A stretch of 64,000 nt of DNA from UBA5078 sp033721235 (GCA_033721235.1 JAWWAY010000002.1:62001-126000), one strand, 5' to 3'; positions 26,470 through 34,979 are shown, counted from the first letter of the stretch. A program made the numbers and translations. Notes: generated by a model not told the origin, from the letters alone.

Positions 26470-28734
26470 CTATGAAGCGCAAGCGTTTCTCTCAACGCTA
26501 GCCGCTTTGTGCAATAGTGCATATTGTACTACATTGCAGATCAGTCGCTTACCGTTTTGCCCACCTAAACTCATGATCGACTCCGGATGAAACTGCACGG
26601 CCATCCACGGCAAGGACTCATGCTCAATGGCCATGACAACACCATCTTCAGTGCGCGCTTGAACCTGCAAGCTAGCTGGAATCTTATCCGCACAAAGAGA
26701 GTGATAACGCCCCACTATAAAGTCTGACGAGCAGTTTTCAAACATAGGGCCACTGCGCTGAGACAGATGCGATGGTTTCCCATGCATAGGTTCGTCCAAC
26801 TGCCTCAAGCTACCACCACAATACTCCACAATGGCTTGTAGGCCCAAACACACCCCGAATACTGGACGCTTATACTGCTGGCATAATTGCAGCGTCTTAT
26901 CGGTATCAAAGTCTTGAGGCTTCCCCGGTCCTGGCGACATCACCACAAGGTCGTAGTGATCCCTTGCAATGGATTGCCTAGCCAACTCTGGCCTCATAGT
27001 AGTCACAGTTGCGCCCGTTTCACGCAGGTAGGCGCTTAAATTGTGAACGAAGGAATCCCTATGATCGACCATCAAGATCTTCATATTCGCGTTTAGGGGC
27101 AAGGTTTCAATACTCGCGTCTGTTTCTTGGGACTGGGGAGGATTAATCGCCGCCAATACTGCGCTTGCCTTAAGCCGCGTTTCTTCCTCTTCTGCAAGCG
27201 GATCTGAGTCCGACAGCAAAGTAGCCCCTACCCTAACCTGAGCCACTCCGTCTTTGATGCGCGCAGACCTGAGAGTCAGACCGGTATTCAAGTTGCCATT
27301 GAAGCCGATGCATCCCATCGCACCGCCGTACCAGTAACGGGCGGACTTCTCGTTATCCTCAATAAACTGGATAGCAGCCTGTTTCGGCGCGCCGGTAACC
27401 GTCACCGCCCAGGTGTGAGCGAGAAAGGCATCTAATGCATCGAAGCCGGGTGCTAAATTACCCACAACATGATCTACCGTATGTATGAGTCGCGAGTATA
27501 GTTCTACTTGACGCCTTCCAATAAGCTGAACGCTACCCGGCACACACACTCGGCTTTTGTCATTCCTATCCACATCCGTACACATGGAAAGCTCTGCCTC
27601 TTCTTTTTCCGAGTTGAGAAGCGTACGGATCTGTCTCTCGTCGCCCAGCGCATCTTCGCCGCGCGCAATAGTGCCAGAGATAGGGCAAGTCTCGACTCGA
27701 TTGCCTCTGACTCGCACAAACATCTCGGGCGACGCTGACACGAGATACTCCTGTTCGCCCAAGTTCATTAACGCTCCGTAAGGGGCAGGATTGTTTTGCC
27801 TCAGCCTCTCGAACACCTGGGAGGGTCGGTCATGACACGCCTGACTAAAGACCTGGCCCGGCACCACTTCAAACAGGTCCCCACTAGCAAAGCGCTCTTT
27901 TGCCTTCCTCACGGTCTGCGCGTACTCTCCAGGCTTGTGATCACAGCTGCTGCCCACACCGCTAGCCGGAACATAAGGCTTCGATTCACCTGTACGAGAC
28001 AAACCACCAGTGGTTTCCCTAGCGCCTAGACTCTCATTATCTGACTCGAGCCCACGGCAGATAAAATCGTAACGAATACGCCTTGCTAACGCATTTTGAT
28101 GTTCGGAGACAATAAGCTCATCCGGCAGATAGAGCACTAGATCACGCGCCTGTCCATCAGCGAGTCTGCGCGAATCGAGGCTCTCGAATTGAAAACGCAA
28201 TTCGTAGCCGAAAGCGCCGTACAGTCCCAGAAACGAATCGTCATCGCTATAGAAATGACTCACTAGGGCACGCACGATACTGAAGACACTAGGCTGCCTA
28301 GATCGCTCTTCTTCGGTGAATAATTGCTTAGACCTCTCGATATGCAGTCGTAGTTTCGAGCAATCGCGCTGCTCGTAACGAATGGCCGGCAAGGGCTCCA
28401 GTGCCCGCAGAATCTCTGGTATTAATATTTTTCCACGGGCGTTCAGTGCCCTAATCTCAACGGCAAGACCTTTGGCCTCAATGACAAGAGGCGGATTGCA
28501 AAAACCAATATCCCAACGATTGTATCTGCCCGGGTATTCATAGCTGGAACTAAGCAAAACGCCGCGCTGACTATCGAGACTTTCACGCAGCTCTTTCATC
28601 GAGCCGTAGTAATCACACTCGTATTCACATCGATGTATCCGAACACCGCCCTTTGTGAAGTAGGTGCTATGCCCTAGTGTTGCTGCATTCAAGGAATGCT
28701 GAGCAGTTGAATTTTGCGAAACGTCGATTTTCAT
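26470..28734 (-). CDS. trpE(G): Anthranilate synthase, fused TrpE-TrpG
   Basis: 754 aa. Makes anthranilate from chorismate and glutamine, the first step of tryptophan synthesis. Residues 1 to about 540 are the TrpE part with chorismate-site motifs EYLVSASPEMFVRV, CPISGTIARG and CTDVDRNDKSRVC. After a short linker, residues about 556-745 are the glutamine amidotransferase: SPGPGKP, nucleophile Cys629 in FGVCLGLQA, and AVQFHPES with catalytic His-Glu. The start is ATG 28734 with GAGGA eight bases before it. The fused form with a tryptophan leader is well known in rhizobia (trpE(G)). No trpD, trpC, trpB or trpA is adjacent. The leader 118 bases upstream suggests attenuation control. Confidence 0.95.
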   Translation of the reverse strand: MKIDVSQNSTAQHSLNAATLGHSTYFTKGGVRIHRCEYECDYYGSMKELRESLDSQRGVLLSSSYEYPGRYNRWDIGFCNPPLVIEAKGLAVEIRALNARGKILIPEILRALEPLPAIRYEQRDCSKLRLHIERSKQLFTEEERSRQPSVFSIVRALVSHFYSDDDSFLGLYGAFGYELRFQFESLDSRRLADGQARDLVLYLPDELIVSEHQNALARRIRYDFICRGLESDNESLGARETTGGLSRTGESKPYVPASGVGSSCDHKPGEYAQTVRKAKERFASGDLFEVVPGQVFSQACHDRPSQVFERLRQNNPAPYGALMNLGEQEYLVSASPEMFVRVRGNRVETCPISGTIARGEDALGDERQIRTLLNSEKEEAELSMCTDVDRNDKSRVCVPGSVQLIGRRQVELYSRLIHTVDHVVGNLAPGFDALDAFLAHTWAVTVTGAPKQAAIQFIEDNEKSARYWYGGAMGCIGFNGNLNTGLTLRSARIKDGVAQVRVGATLLSDSDPLAEEEETRLKASAVLAAINPPQSQETDASIETLPLNANMKILMVDHRDSFVHNLSAYLRETGATVTTMRPELARQSIARDHYDLVVMSPGPGKPQDFDTDKTLQLCQQYKRPVFGVCLGLQAIVEYCGGSLRQLDEPMHGKPSHLSQRSGPMFENCSSDFIVGRYHSLCADKIPASLQVQARTEDGVVMAIEHESLPWMAVQFHPESIMSLGGQNGKRLICNVVQYALLHKAASVERNACAS

Positions 28735-28820
28735 ATTGTTGTCCTCAAGCACAAATTAATGGCGAACCCTAGTGCTGGGCGGACTGTTCAATATGAGAGA
28801 GTAAAAGGTATACAGGAATA

Positions 28821-28893
28821 GGCCGCCAAGACTAGGGCGACCAAGAAAGAATTAGAAATTAACCCTCTGGCAGCCCAATAAATTGCGCCACCA
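28821..28893 (-). promoter_or_regulatory. Putative tryptophan attenuator (alternative RNA stems)
   Basis: On the minus-strand RNA four segments can pair. A, UGGUGGC over the two Trp codons (28887-28893), pairs with B, GGCUGCCAG (28867-28875), over 7 bp. B instead pairs with D, CUUGGCGGCC (from 28821), over about 9 bp. D also pairs with C, GGUCGCC (28836-28842), over 7 bp with an 8-base loop. B-D and C-D exclude each other, as do A-B and B-D, the topology of trp attenuation. The C-D stem is followed only by UAUUCCU, a poor U-run, so termination efficiency is uncertain. Confidence 0.6.
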
Positions 28894-28935
28894 AAAATAA
28901 AATTGACCGATATTTACTTGCGAGTGTGATTTCAT
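28852..28935 (-). CDS. trpL: Tryptophan leader peptide, probably leaderless
   Basis: 27 codons. The peptide starts MKSHSQVN and contains tandem Trp codons (TGGTGG, plus-strand 28888-28893) in the context YFWWRN, ending at TAA 28852-28854. Rhizobial TrpL likewise has consecutive Trp codons followed by Arg. The ATG lies nine bases after the -10 of a strong promoter, so the transcript should begin within about three bases of the ATG and have no ribosome site; trpL of Sinorhizobium is known to be leaderless. An AGGAGG 14 bases upstream falls inside the promoter spacer and would not be in the RNA. The peptide has no function beyond sensing Trp-tRNA. Confidence 0.72.
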   Translation of the reverse strand: MKSHSQVNIGQFYFWWRNLLGCQRVNF

Positions 28936-28944
28936 AATGGCGGC

Positions 28945-28973
28945 ATAATCCTCCTCAAAGCGCCCTTTGTCAA
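28945..28973 (-). promoter_or_regulatory. Sigma-70 promoter of trpL-trpEG
   Basis: On the minus strand TTGACA (28973-28968) is a perfect -35, separated by exactly 17 bases from GATTAT (28950-28945), a 4/6 match to the -10. Transcription would start at about 28938-28936, immediately before the trpL ATG. Confidence 0.72.
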
Positions 28974-29120
28974 TAGCTTGCTCCCATGTTCATATCGCCA
29001 AAGTGAGTCAAAATGCGCCCAGTTCTAGCTTTATAACGCTCAGCCGAAAACAAGAATTAACCTCAACTCCAACGCGCTGGCTATAATGAGCGACAACAAT
29101 TATTTGAAGCGGGGACAGTC

Positions 29121-30403
29121 ATGAACGCAATAAAAATCAAATTCCAAAGCTCCATCCTAGCGCTAGGCCTGCTGCTTAGCTGCGCCGCGCAAGCGCAACA
29201 CGGTGAGCGCAATCTAGCGAAGGTTGCACCTGAGGATGTGGGCATGAGCAGCGCCGGTATCCAAGCCTATGTGGATACCATGCATGCCGAGGTCGACAAC
29301 GGCAATATCGCAGGCGTGGTATCACGTATCTCTCGCCACGGTAAAACCGTACTGGAGGATGCCTACGGCTATCTAGACTTGGAAAACCAAGTGCCAATGA
29401 CTGACGATGCCATATTTCGCATTAAATCAATGACCAAGCCCGTAGCCGGCGTTGCGCTGATGATCTTGCTGGAAGAGGGGAAATTCACGCTAGACGATCC
29501 TGTGGAGATGCATATTCCACAGTTCGCCAACTTAAAAGTTGCCAAGGAAGACGGCCCTAACGGTCAGCCGATCGTCGAAGAGCAAGACCATAAGATGACG
29601 GTGCGTGAGCTAATGAGTCACTCCGGTGGACTGACATATGGCCGCTTCTCTCGCTCACAAGTGGACAGCCTCTATCTCGAGGCAGATCTATTGAACTTAG
29701 ACTCCACTTTGGAAGACATGATTAATAAGCTCGCTGAAATTCCGCTTCGACAACAACCGGGCTCGCGCTGGCACTATAGCGTGTCGGTTGATGTGCAAGG
29801 CTATCTGGTCGAGGTTTTGTCGGGCCAAAAGTTCGATGATTTCCTACAAGAGCGAATCTTCGGACCTCTTCAGATGGATGACACTGGGTTCTATGTGGGG
29901 CGTGAAAACGCCGCTCGCTTCTCTCGCGAGTACTCCCAAAGTGCCGATGGTCTTACTAGCCCAGAAAATGACAGCTATATCGACCCAGTCAACTTCCTTT
30001 CCGGTGGCGGTGGCTTGATGTCTACTGCTGGCGATTATCTTCGCTTTGCCCAGATGCTCGCCAATGGCGGCGAACTGGATGGGGTGCGTATCCTCTCAGA
30101 GGATAGCGTCAAGCAAATGCACACCAATCAACTGCCCCCTAATACACCCGGGCTCGAAAGCTACCCAGGTAATGTGTTCGCTTAGATTTCGCCATAGTGA
30201 CAGACTCCGATAGCAATAGCGGCATGTCTGTAGGCAGTTACTGGTGGTGGGGTATCGACGGCACTTGGTTCTGGATCGACCCAGTAGAAGATCTTGTGGT
30301 CATCGGAATGATTCAGAACACTAACTTACGCTACACGCGGGGCACTCTGCAGCATTTGAGCAAACAGCGTGCATACGCGGCAATTGAACACTCCCATAAG
30401 TAA
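29121..30403 (+). pseudogene. Serine hydrolase (beta-lactamase/esterase family), broken by one missing base
   Basis: Two open pieces, 29121-30185 and a second frame to 30403, form one protein of about 427 aa if one base is restored near 30180 (TTCGCTTAG read as TTCGGCTTAG gives VFGLDFAIVTD). The total length is one base short of a multiple of three. The signal peptide is ILALGLLLSCAAQA. The nucleophile is Ser103 in SMTK106 (SxxK), and YSVSVD supplies the conserved Tyr of class C beta-lactamase/EstB-type enzymes. The downstream piece keeps good coding sense (YWWWGIDGTWFWIDP), so the break is recent or a sequencing error. Likely a periplasmic or secreted ester or amide hydrolase. Confidence 0.85.
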
Positions 30404-30414
30404 GAGATTTTCCT

Positions 30415-30445
30415 GGCGAGGCCTTCGTTCCTAGAAGGCTTCGCC
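30415..30445 (+). terminator. Long hairpin after the serine hydrolase
   Basis: GGCGAGGCCTTC (30415-30426) and GAAGGCTTCGCC (30434-30445) make a 12-bp stem with one G-U pair and a 7-base loop. No T-run follows, so it would work as a factor-dependent terminator or RNA end. Confidence 0.5.
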
Positions 30446-30514
30446 ACGCCCCTCCCCTCGCGCGCGCCTCTCGTTCTTCCATGCATACCTAAAAGCATTA
30501 AACTATTTTACAAT

Positions 30515-30533
30515 GCAAATGAGAATCGTTATC
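30515..30533. promoter_or_regulatory. Fur box
   Basis: GCAAATGAGAATCGTTATC matches 15 of 19 positions of the Fur consensus GATAATGATAATCATTATC. It lies 45 bases before the start of the next small gene, where it could cover the promoter and repress it when iron is plentiful. Confidence 0.78.
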
Positions 30534-30577
30534 ATTAAATAACGATTAGAAAGCGAATAGTTATGAGGAGGAGTCAA

Positions 30578-30775
30578 ATGGGGTATCTAATTTATGCCAG
30601 CTTACACGATGGTAAACCCACGCTAGAGATAAAGGACGCGGATTCGGAGCGCACCTGTGTGAGCTGGTGCAATAAACAAAGCGGTAATGACGAGGGCGAG
30701 GATAGGCGTGAATTTCAGCGTTTATTCAGGGAGCTCTTGCTATTGAGCTGCAAGCAAAAGCTAGCGGAACACTAG
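30578..30775 (+). CDS. Small iron-regulated protein of unknown function
   Basis: 65 aa from the ATG at 30578, which has AGGAGGAG four bases upstream; an ATG five codons earlier overlaps that ribosome site and is rejected. The sequence has an N-terminal part rich in beta-prone residues (MGYLIYASLHDGKPTLEIKD), two cysteines in CVSWCNK, an acidic middle and a helical C-terminus (REFQRLFRELLLLSCKQ). It has no signal peptide or membrane segment. Small proteins of this style occur next to Fur boxes in other gammaproteobacteria, as I recall, without a known role. Fur control is inferred from the box at 30515-30533. Confidence 0.7.
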   Translation: MGYLIYASLHDGKPTLEIKDADSERTCVSWCNKQSGNDEGEDRREFQRLFRELLLLSCKQKLAEH

Positions 30776-30807
30776 GCGCCTTGGGCGCACTAGTGCTCCG
30801 CTACAGA

Positions 30808-31947
30808 CTAAAAGCCTTTTAGCTGCGCATAGCGATTGCGATGGAAGCGATCATCGCCTAAGTACTGCTGCACCACTCTAGCGCGCTTCATATAAAAACC
30901 GATGTCGAATTCATCAGTCATACCAATACCACCATGCATCTGCACGCCTTCATTACTGATATTCCCCAAGGCTTCCGAAAGCTTGGCCTTGGCAATGCTA
31001 GCCAGCCTAGGCACTTCTTTCTGCTCGCCGTCCAACTCCGCGAAAGCACGGCGAACAACAGAGCGGCATAGTTCTAGCTCGCTATACATAGTCGCGGCTC
31101 TGTGCTGCAGGCCTTGGAAAGAACCGATGAGAACACCAAACTGCTCGCGCTGTTTAAGGTAATCAATGATGCAATCGAACACTTGCTGAGCATTGCCGAG
31201 CATTTCTGCTGCTAGGCAAATACGCCCCACATCCAGCACTTTTTCTAGGATTTCATAACCCTTATCGATTTCCCCTAGAACAGCCTCTTCACCAACTGAC
31301 ACTTTGTCTAAGCGAATCTTAGAAACATTGCGACTATCAACCGAACTAAGCGCTTTGATGCTGAGGCCGGCACTGTCTTTATCGATGATAAACAAGCTGA
31401 TGCCATCACTATCGTCTGTGCTGCCGGAGGTGCGAGCAACCACGATAATCTTATCGGCGACATGGCCATCTAAGACAAATGTCTTGTGCCCGCTGAGGAC
31501 ATATTGATCACCGTCCTTTGTGGCCGTCGTCTCTACCCGAGTAGGCTGATGGAAAGGTGTCTCCTCATGGGCAAGCGCCAACAATAACTCTCCTTGCGCA
31601 ACAGCGGGAAGAATCGTTTCTTTTTGCGCTTGGTTTCCGCCCAAGTTCACGGCAGTGGCGCCTAGCACCGCTGTAGAGAATAGCGGGCTCGCCGCAAGCG
31701 TACGGCCAGTCTCTTCTAAGACAACCTCTAAACCGCCATAGCCAAAGCCAAAGCCTCCAAACTCCTCTGGAATGCTCATGCCAGCCCAGCCTAGTTCAAC
31801 CATTTGCTTCCATACATCACGGGAGAAGCCATCCGGGTTCTTTTCGTCCCTTAGCTGACGAAACGCAGAAACTGGCACTACGCTTTGGCAGAAACTTTGG
31901 GCAGATTCTTTCAGCATTAGCTGATCTTCATTCAATACCATCGTCAT
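30808..31947 (-). CDS. Acyl-CoA dehydrogenase, non-canonical partner subunit
   Basis: 379 aa with the three-part acyl-CoA dehydrogenase fold: LGWAGMSIPEEFGGFGFGYG, a middle domain with VLSGHKTFVLDG, and EGVQMHGGIGMTDEFDIG near the end. The usual C-terminal YEGTSQIQ with the catalytic Glu is replaced by YLGDDRFHRNRYAQL. Its ATG is two bases after the stop of the acyl-CoA dehydrogenase transcribed before it. Adjacent pairs with one such atypical subunit form heterotetramers in mycobacterial steroid breakdown (FadE28-FadE29 type), so these two are probably one enzyme. The substrate is not readable from sequence. Confidence 0.88.
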   Translation of the reverse strand: MTMVLNEDQLMLKESAQSFCQSVVPVSAFRQLRDEKNPDGFSRDVWKQMVELGWAGMSIPEEFGGFGFGYGGLEVVLEETGRTLAASPLFSTAVLGATAVNLGGNQAQKETILPAVAQGELLLALAHEETPFHQPTRVETTATKDGDQYVLSGHKTFVLDGHVADKIIVVARTSGSTDDSDGISLFIIDKDSAGLSIKALSSVDSRNVSKIRLDKVSVGEEAVLGEIDKGYEILEKVLDVGRICLAAEMLGNAQQVFDCIIDYLKQREQFGVLIGSFQGLQHRAATMYSELELCRSVVRRAFAELDGEQKEVPRLASIAKAKLSEALGNISNEGVQMHGGIGMTDEFDIGFYMKRARVVQQYLGDDRFHRNRYAQLKGF

Positions 31948-31948
31948 C

Positions 31949-33190
31949 TTACTTGCCCCCCTTCGTGCCGGCACTGATCATTTCGGGCAAGCCCAATACA
32001 CGTTTTGCAATTACGTTTAGCTGCACTTCAGACGTTCCGCCTTCAATCGAATTACCCTTTGAGCGCAACCAAGCGCGAGTCGTTTGCAGCTCCTGCGCTG
32101 TAAATTCATCGTCACTTTCGGCCTCCCAGCCCAAGCTCTGAGAGCCTAGAGCTTCTAGCATGAGTTCTGAGCGACGCTTGTTTAACTCGCAACCGTAATT
32201 CTTCAGCATCGAAGAAGTGGCATTAGGCCCCTTGCCTGCTTTTGACTCTTCCATAGAGCGCTGAGAGGTAAATGCGAAGGCCTCGCTGTCGATACTAAAG
32301 CGAGCAATATCATCACGCAGTGACTCGTCGCTTAGGCGCTCCGTGTCGCCCCGATAACGCATCGCTATACCTTCTAAGGAGGTAGACTTTGCGTCCTCGT
32401 CATCATTTGCCGCTTTCTTCAAGCCGAAACCAGAGATCATGGTGCGCTCATGCTGAAGCAGACGCTTCGCAATCGTCCAGCCGTCATTTAAACGCCCCAC
32501 CAGATTGCTCGCGGGCACTCTTACATCGTCAAAGAAAGTTTCACAAAACGGTGACGAACCGCTAATTAATCGAATCGGTTTGACCGATACCCCAGGGCTC
32601 GTCATATCGAATAGGATGAAGCTAATACCGCTGTGCTTAGGCACATCGAAATCCGTGCGCACCAGACAGAAGATCCAATCAGCATAGTCGGCGTATGACG
32701 TCCATACCTTGGAGCCGTTGATAATATACTCGTCGCCATCCAATACCGCTTTGGTTCCCAGGCTTGCCAAATCAGACCCTGCGCCAGGTTCGCTATAGCC
32801 CTGACACCAGCGAATTTCGCCTTTTACGATAGGCGGGATGTGTTGCATCTTTTGCTCGTGGGTTCCGTACTCAAGAATCACTGGGCCAAGCATGCTTATA
32901 CCGAAGCTTTTTAAGGCAAGGCGCGCGTTGATGCGTTCGAGTTCGCTTAGAAGAATCAAGTTCTCTTCCTTGCTTAGGCCACCGCCCCCATACTCTTTTG
33001 GCCACGTCGGGCATGTCCAACCTTTCGCTGCCATGCGCTCCAACCAAATCTTGCTATCTGGATTTTTAAATTCTGCATTGCGACCGCCCCATACCATTTC
33101 ATCTTCTGGCATCGGCGTGCGCATGGATGCTGGACAGTTTTCCTCCAGCCACGCTCTTGTCTCCTGCCTAAAAGTCTCTAGGTCCTGCAT
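31949..33190 (-). CDS. Acyl-CoA dehydrogenase, paired subunit
   Basis: 413 aa FAD enzyme. Typical motifs are CPTWPKEYGGGGLSKEENLI, WCQGYSEPGAGSDLASL and GSKVWTSYADYADWIFCLVRTD. The C-terminus reads IEGGTSEVQLNVIAKRVLGLPE, the form seen in the larger subunit of heteromeric acyl-CoA dehydrogenases. AAAGGGGGTG lies just before the ATG. It starts the leftward pair and is divergent from a methyltransferase gene only 35 bases away, so the two promoters overlap. Confidence 0.92.
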   Translation of the reverse strand: MQDLETFRQETRAWLEENCPASMRTPMPEDEMVWGGRNAEFKNPDSKIWLERMAAKGWTCPTWPKEYGGGGLSKEENLILLSELERINARLALKSFGISMLGPVILEYGTHEQKMQHIPPIVKGEIRWCQGYSEPGAGSDLASLGTKAVLDGDEYIINGSKVWTSYADYADWIFCLVRTDFDVPKHSGISFILFDMTSPGVSVKPIRLISGSSPFCETFFDDVRVPASNLVGRLNDGWTIAKRLLQHERTMISGFGLKKAANDDEDAKSTSLEGIAMRYRGDTERLSDESLRDDIARFSIDSEAFAFTSQRSMEESKAGKGPNATSSMLKNYGCELNKRRSELMLEALGSQSLGWEAESDDEFTAQELQTTRAWLRSKGNSIEGGTSEVQLNVIAKRVLGLPEMISAGTKGGK

Positions 33191-33225
33191 TTGACACCCC
33201 CTTTATGTTCTGATTAATTCGTATC

Positions 33226-33942
33226 ATGTCTCAAAATTCTAAAGCACCCAGTGGAGAGCAAGTTCTCGCCAGCTGGCATAAAAACGCGGCAGCCTGGGTA
33301 CAGGCAATACGATCGCGCTCAATCCAAAGCCGTGAACTAGTCACTAATCAAGCCATCATCGACGCTATTGCCCACTACCAGCCAAAGACGCTTCTCGATG
33401 TTGGCTGCGGAGAAGGCTGGCTGTCCTGGCATTTCGCACAATTAGGCTGCAAAGTTACCGCAGTGGATGCCATCGCCGAACTAGTCGAAGCTGCGCAGCA
33501 AAAATATCCAAATCCGAATCACTTGAATCTGCGGTTTGAGCAACTTACTTATCGTGACATCAATAGAGTCCTACGAAACAGCGCCTTCGATATCATCGCG
33601 TGCAACTTCTCTTTGTTAGACAAAGAGGACACCACCACCTTACTGCATTCACTTCCATCGGGCCTAACACCAGACGGACATATTGTCATCCAAACTCTTC
33701 ACCCTTGCCCAAGCGAGCAAGCCGAAGATCAAGCCGAAGATCAAGCCGACGGCTGGCGCAAAGAATCATGGAAAGATATAGGGGAGCATTTCCAAGGCGA
33801 AGCGCCTTGGTACTACAGAAGCCTCTCGTCTTGGAAGCTTCTATTTAGTGACTGCAAGCTAGCGATAGAGTCCATCATCGAACCCATGCACCCCAGCACT
33901 AAAACTCCTGCCTCTATCATTTTCGTTTTACGAAAAGGCTAA
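33226..33942 (+). CDS. Class I SAM-dependent methyltransferase
   Basis: 238 aa. The SAM-binding motif I is LLDVGCGEGWLSWHFAQLG followed by an acidic VTAVDAI; NFSLLDKED is the motif IV region. The fold is closest to small-molecule methyltransferases of the UbiG/BioC superfamily. A run of Ala-Glu-Asp-Gln repeats near residues 165-174 is encoded by a DNA tandem repeat. The end overlaps the convergent alcohol dehydrogenase gene by four bases. Substrate unknown. Confidence 0.87.
   Translation: MSQNSKAPSGEQVLASWHKNAAAWVQAIRSRSIQSRELVTNQAIIDAIAHYQPKTLLDVGCGEGWLSWHFAQLGCKVTAVDAIAELVEAAQQKYPNPNHLNLRFEQLTYRDINRVLRNSAFDIIACNFSLLDKEDTTTLLHSLPSGLTPDGHIVIQTLHPCPSEQAEDQAEDQADGWRKESWKDIGEHFQGEAPWYYRSLSSWKLLFSDCKLAIESIIEPMHPSTKTPASIIFVLRKG
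33718..33749 (+). repeat. Twelve-base tandem repeat inside the methyltransferase gene
   Basis: The unit CAAGCCGAAGAT occurs twice in full (33718-33729, 33730-33741) and then as CAAGCCGA (33742-33749), encoding QAEDQAEDQAD. It is in frame and would allow length change by slippage without breaking the gene. Confidence 0.85.
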
Positions 33943-34979
33943 GCCCCTCGTAGCACGACCCGCCCCGTCACGCGACCTTTTTTCAGATCTGCCAAGGCCT
34001 CGTTTACTGCGGACAAGGGCCGCTCTTCAATCGCAATAGGCGCAATTTTTCCATCACGCACTAGGCTCATTAGCTCCCCCATCTCCTTCAAGCTGCCCAC
34101 ATAACTGCCTTGAATAATTCGAGCATTCATGGGAATGAATGGCAGGGGAATGTTTAATGCGCCGCCGTACAGGCCAACTATTACGACCTTGCCACCTTTG
34201 CGGAGGCTAGCCAATGCAAAATTGACAGAGCTCTCAGAGCCAACAAAGTCCAGTGCGGCAAATGCCCCACCATTGCAAATACGTTTAATTTCTTTGACCT
34301 GAGCACGGTCAGAAGAGTGAAAGACGCGCGTCGCACCATAAGCCTTCGCGGCTTCGAGTTTCTTGGGGTCAATATCGGCGACAATGGGGTCGATACCCAA
34401 AGAAAGAGCGATCTGTACGGCCATCATGCCAACGCCGCCGGCACCTACGATGAGGATTTCGTCACCGTCTTGACGCTCGGCCACTTTCTGCAAGGCGCTA
34501 TAAGCCGTTAGGCCTGAACAGGCATAAGTAGAGGCCAGCGAATCATTCACATCCCCCTTGTCGAACAGATATCGTTCGTGGGGCACCAATACTTCTTCGG
34601 CGAAACCGCCTCGAACCGCCGTCCCCAAACCTCGGCCAGGAGTACATAGATGCTCCTCACCGCGTCGACATGACGCACACTCACCACAGCCTATCCACGG
34701 GTAGACAACATAGCGCTCGCCAATCTTAGCGCTTTGAACATCGGGACCCACGGCAATGACTTCGCCGAAAATCTCATGTCCTAACACCATACCGGGCTGG
34801 CCAACCTCTAGTTGTTTATCGTTGCCGAGGTCAAAAACACCATCATGCAAATGGATATCCGAATGACATACCCCACAGGCCACCATCTTGATCAATACTT
34901 CGGTGCCTTTCGGCACCGGAGTAGTCACTTCTTTGGACTGTAGAGCTTCACCCGGCGCTGCTGTTTCGTATGCAATCAT
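33939..34979 (-). CDS. Zinc-dependent alcohol dehydrogenase (MDR family)
   Basis: 346 aa from the ATG at 34979. The catalytic zinc site starts CGVCHSDIHLHDG and GHEIFGEV; the structural zinc site has four cysteines in CGECASCRRGEEHLC. The NAD(P) site is VGAGGVGMMAVQIA. It follows the hydratase/dehydrogenase gene by 19 bases in the same direction and probably shares its transcript, so it may oxidise an alcohol that enters the CoA-ester pathway. A longer upstream frame overlaps the neighbour and is not used. Confidence 0.93.
   Translation of the reverse strand: MIAYETAAPGEALQSKEVTTPVPKGTEVLIKMVACGVCHSDIHLHDGVFDLGNDKQLEVGQPGMVLGHEIFGEVIAVGPDVQSAKIGERYVVYPWIGCGECASCRRGEEHLCTPGRGLGTAVRGGFAEEVLVPHERYLFDKGDVNDSLASTYACSGLTAYSALQKVAERQDGDEILIVGAGGVGMMAVQIALSLGIDPIVADIDPKKLEAAKAYGATRVFHSSDRAQVKEIKRICNGGAFAALDFVGSESSVNFALASLRKGGKVVIVGLYGGALNIPLPFIPMNARIIQGSYVGSLKEMGELMSLVRDGKIAPIAIEERPLSAVNEALADLKKGRVTGRVVLRGA

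Noticed and set aside
26412..26522. N-terminal extension of Hsp33
   Set aside because: The extra 37 codons lack homology, and the ATG at 26411 has a good ribosome site and the normal Hsp33 N-terminus.
9225..28734. PhzF-like and fused TrpE-TrpG (PhzE-like) genes as a hint of phenazine synthesis
   Set aside because: The genes are 16 kb apart, no other phz genes are present, and the fusion has a tryptophan leader peptide, which points to tryptophan synthesis.
28936..28960. AGGAGG followed by a nearer ATG (four codons, then TGA) as the translation start of the trp leader
   Set aside because: The AGGAGG falls in the 17-base spacer between -35 and -10, so it should not be transcribed; the short frame has no Trp codons.
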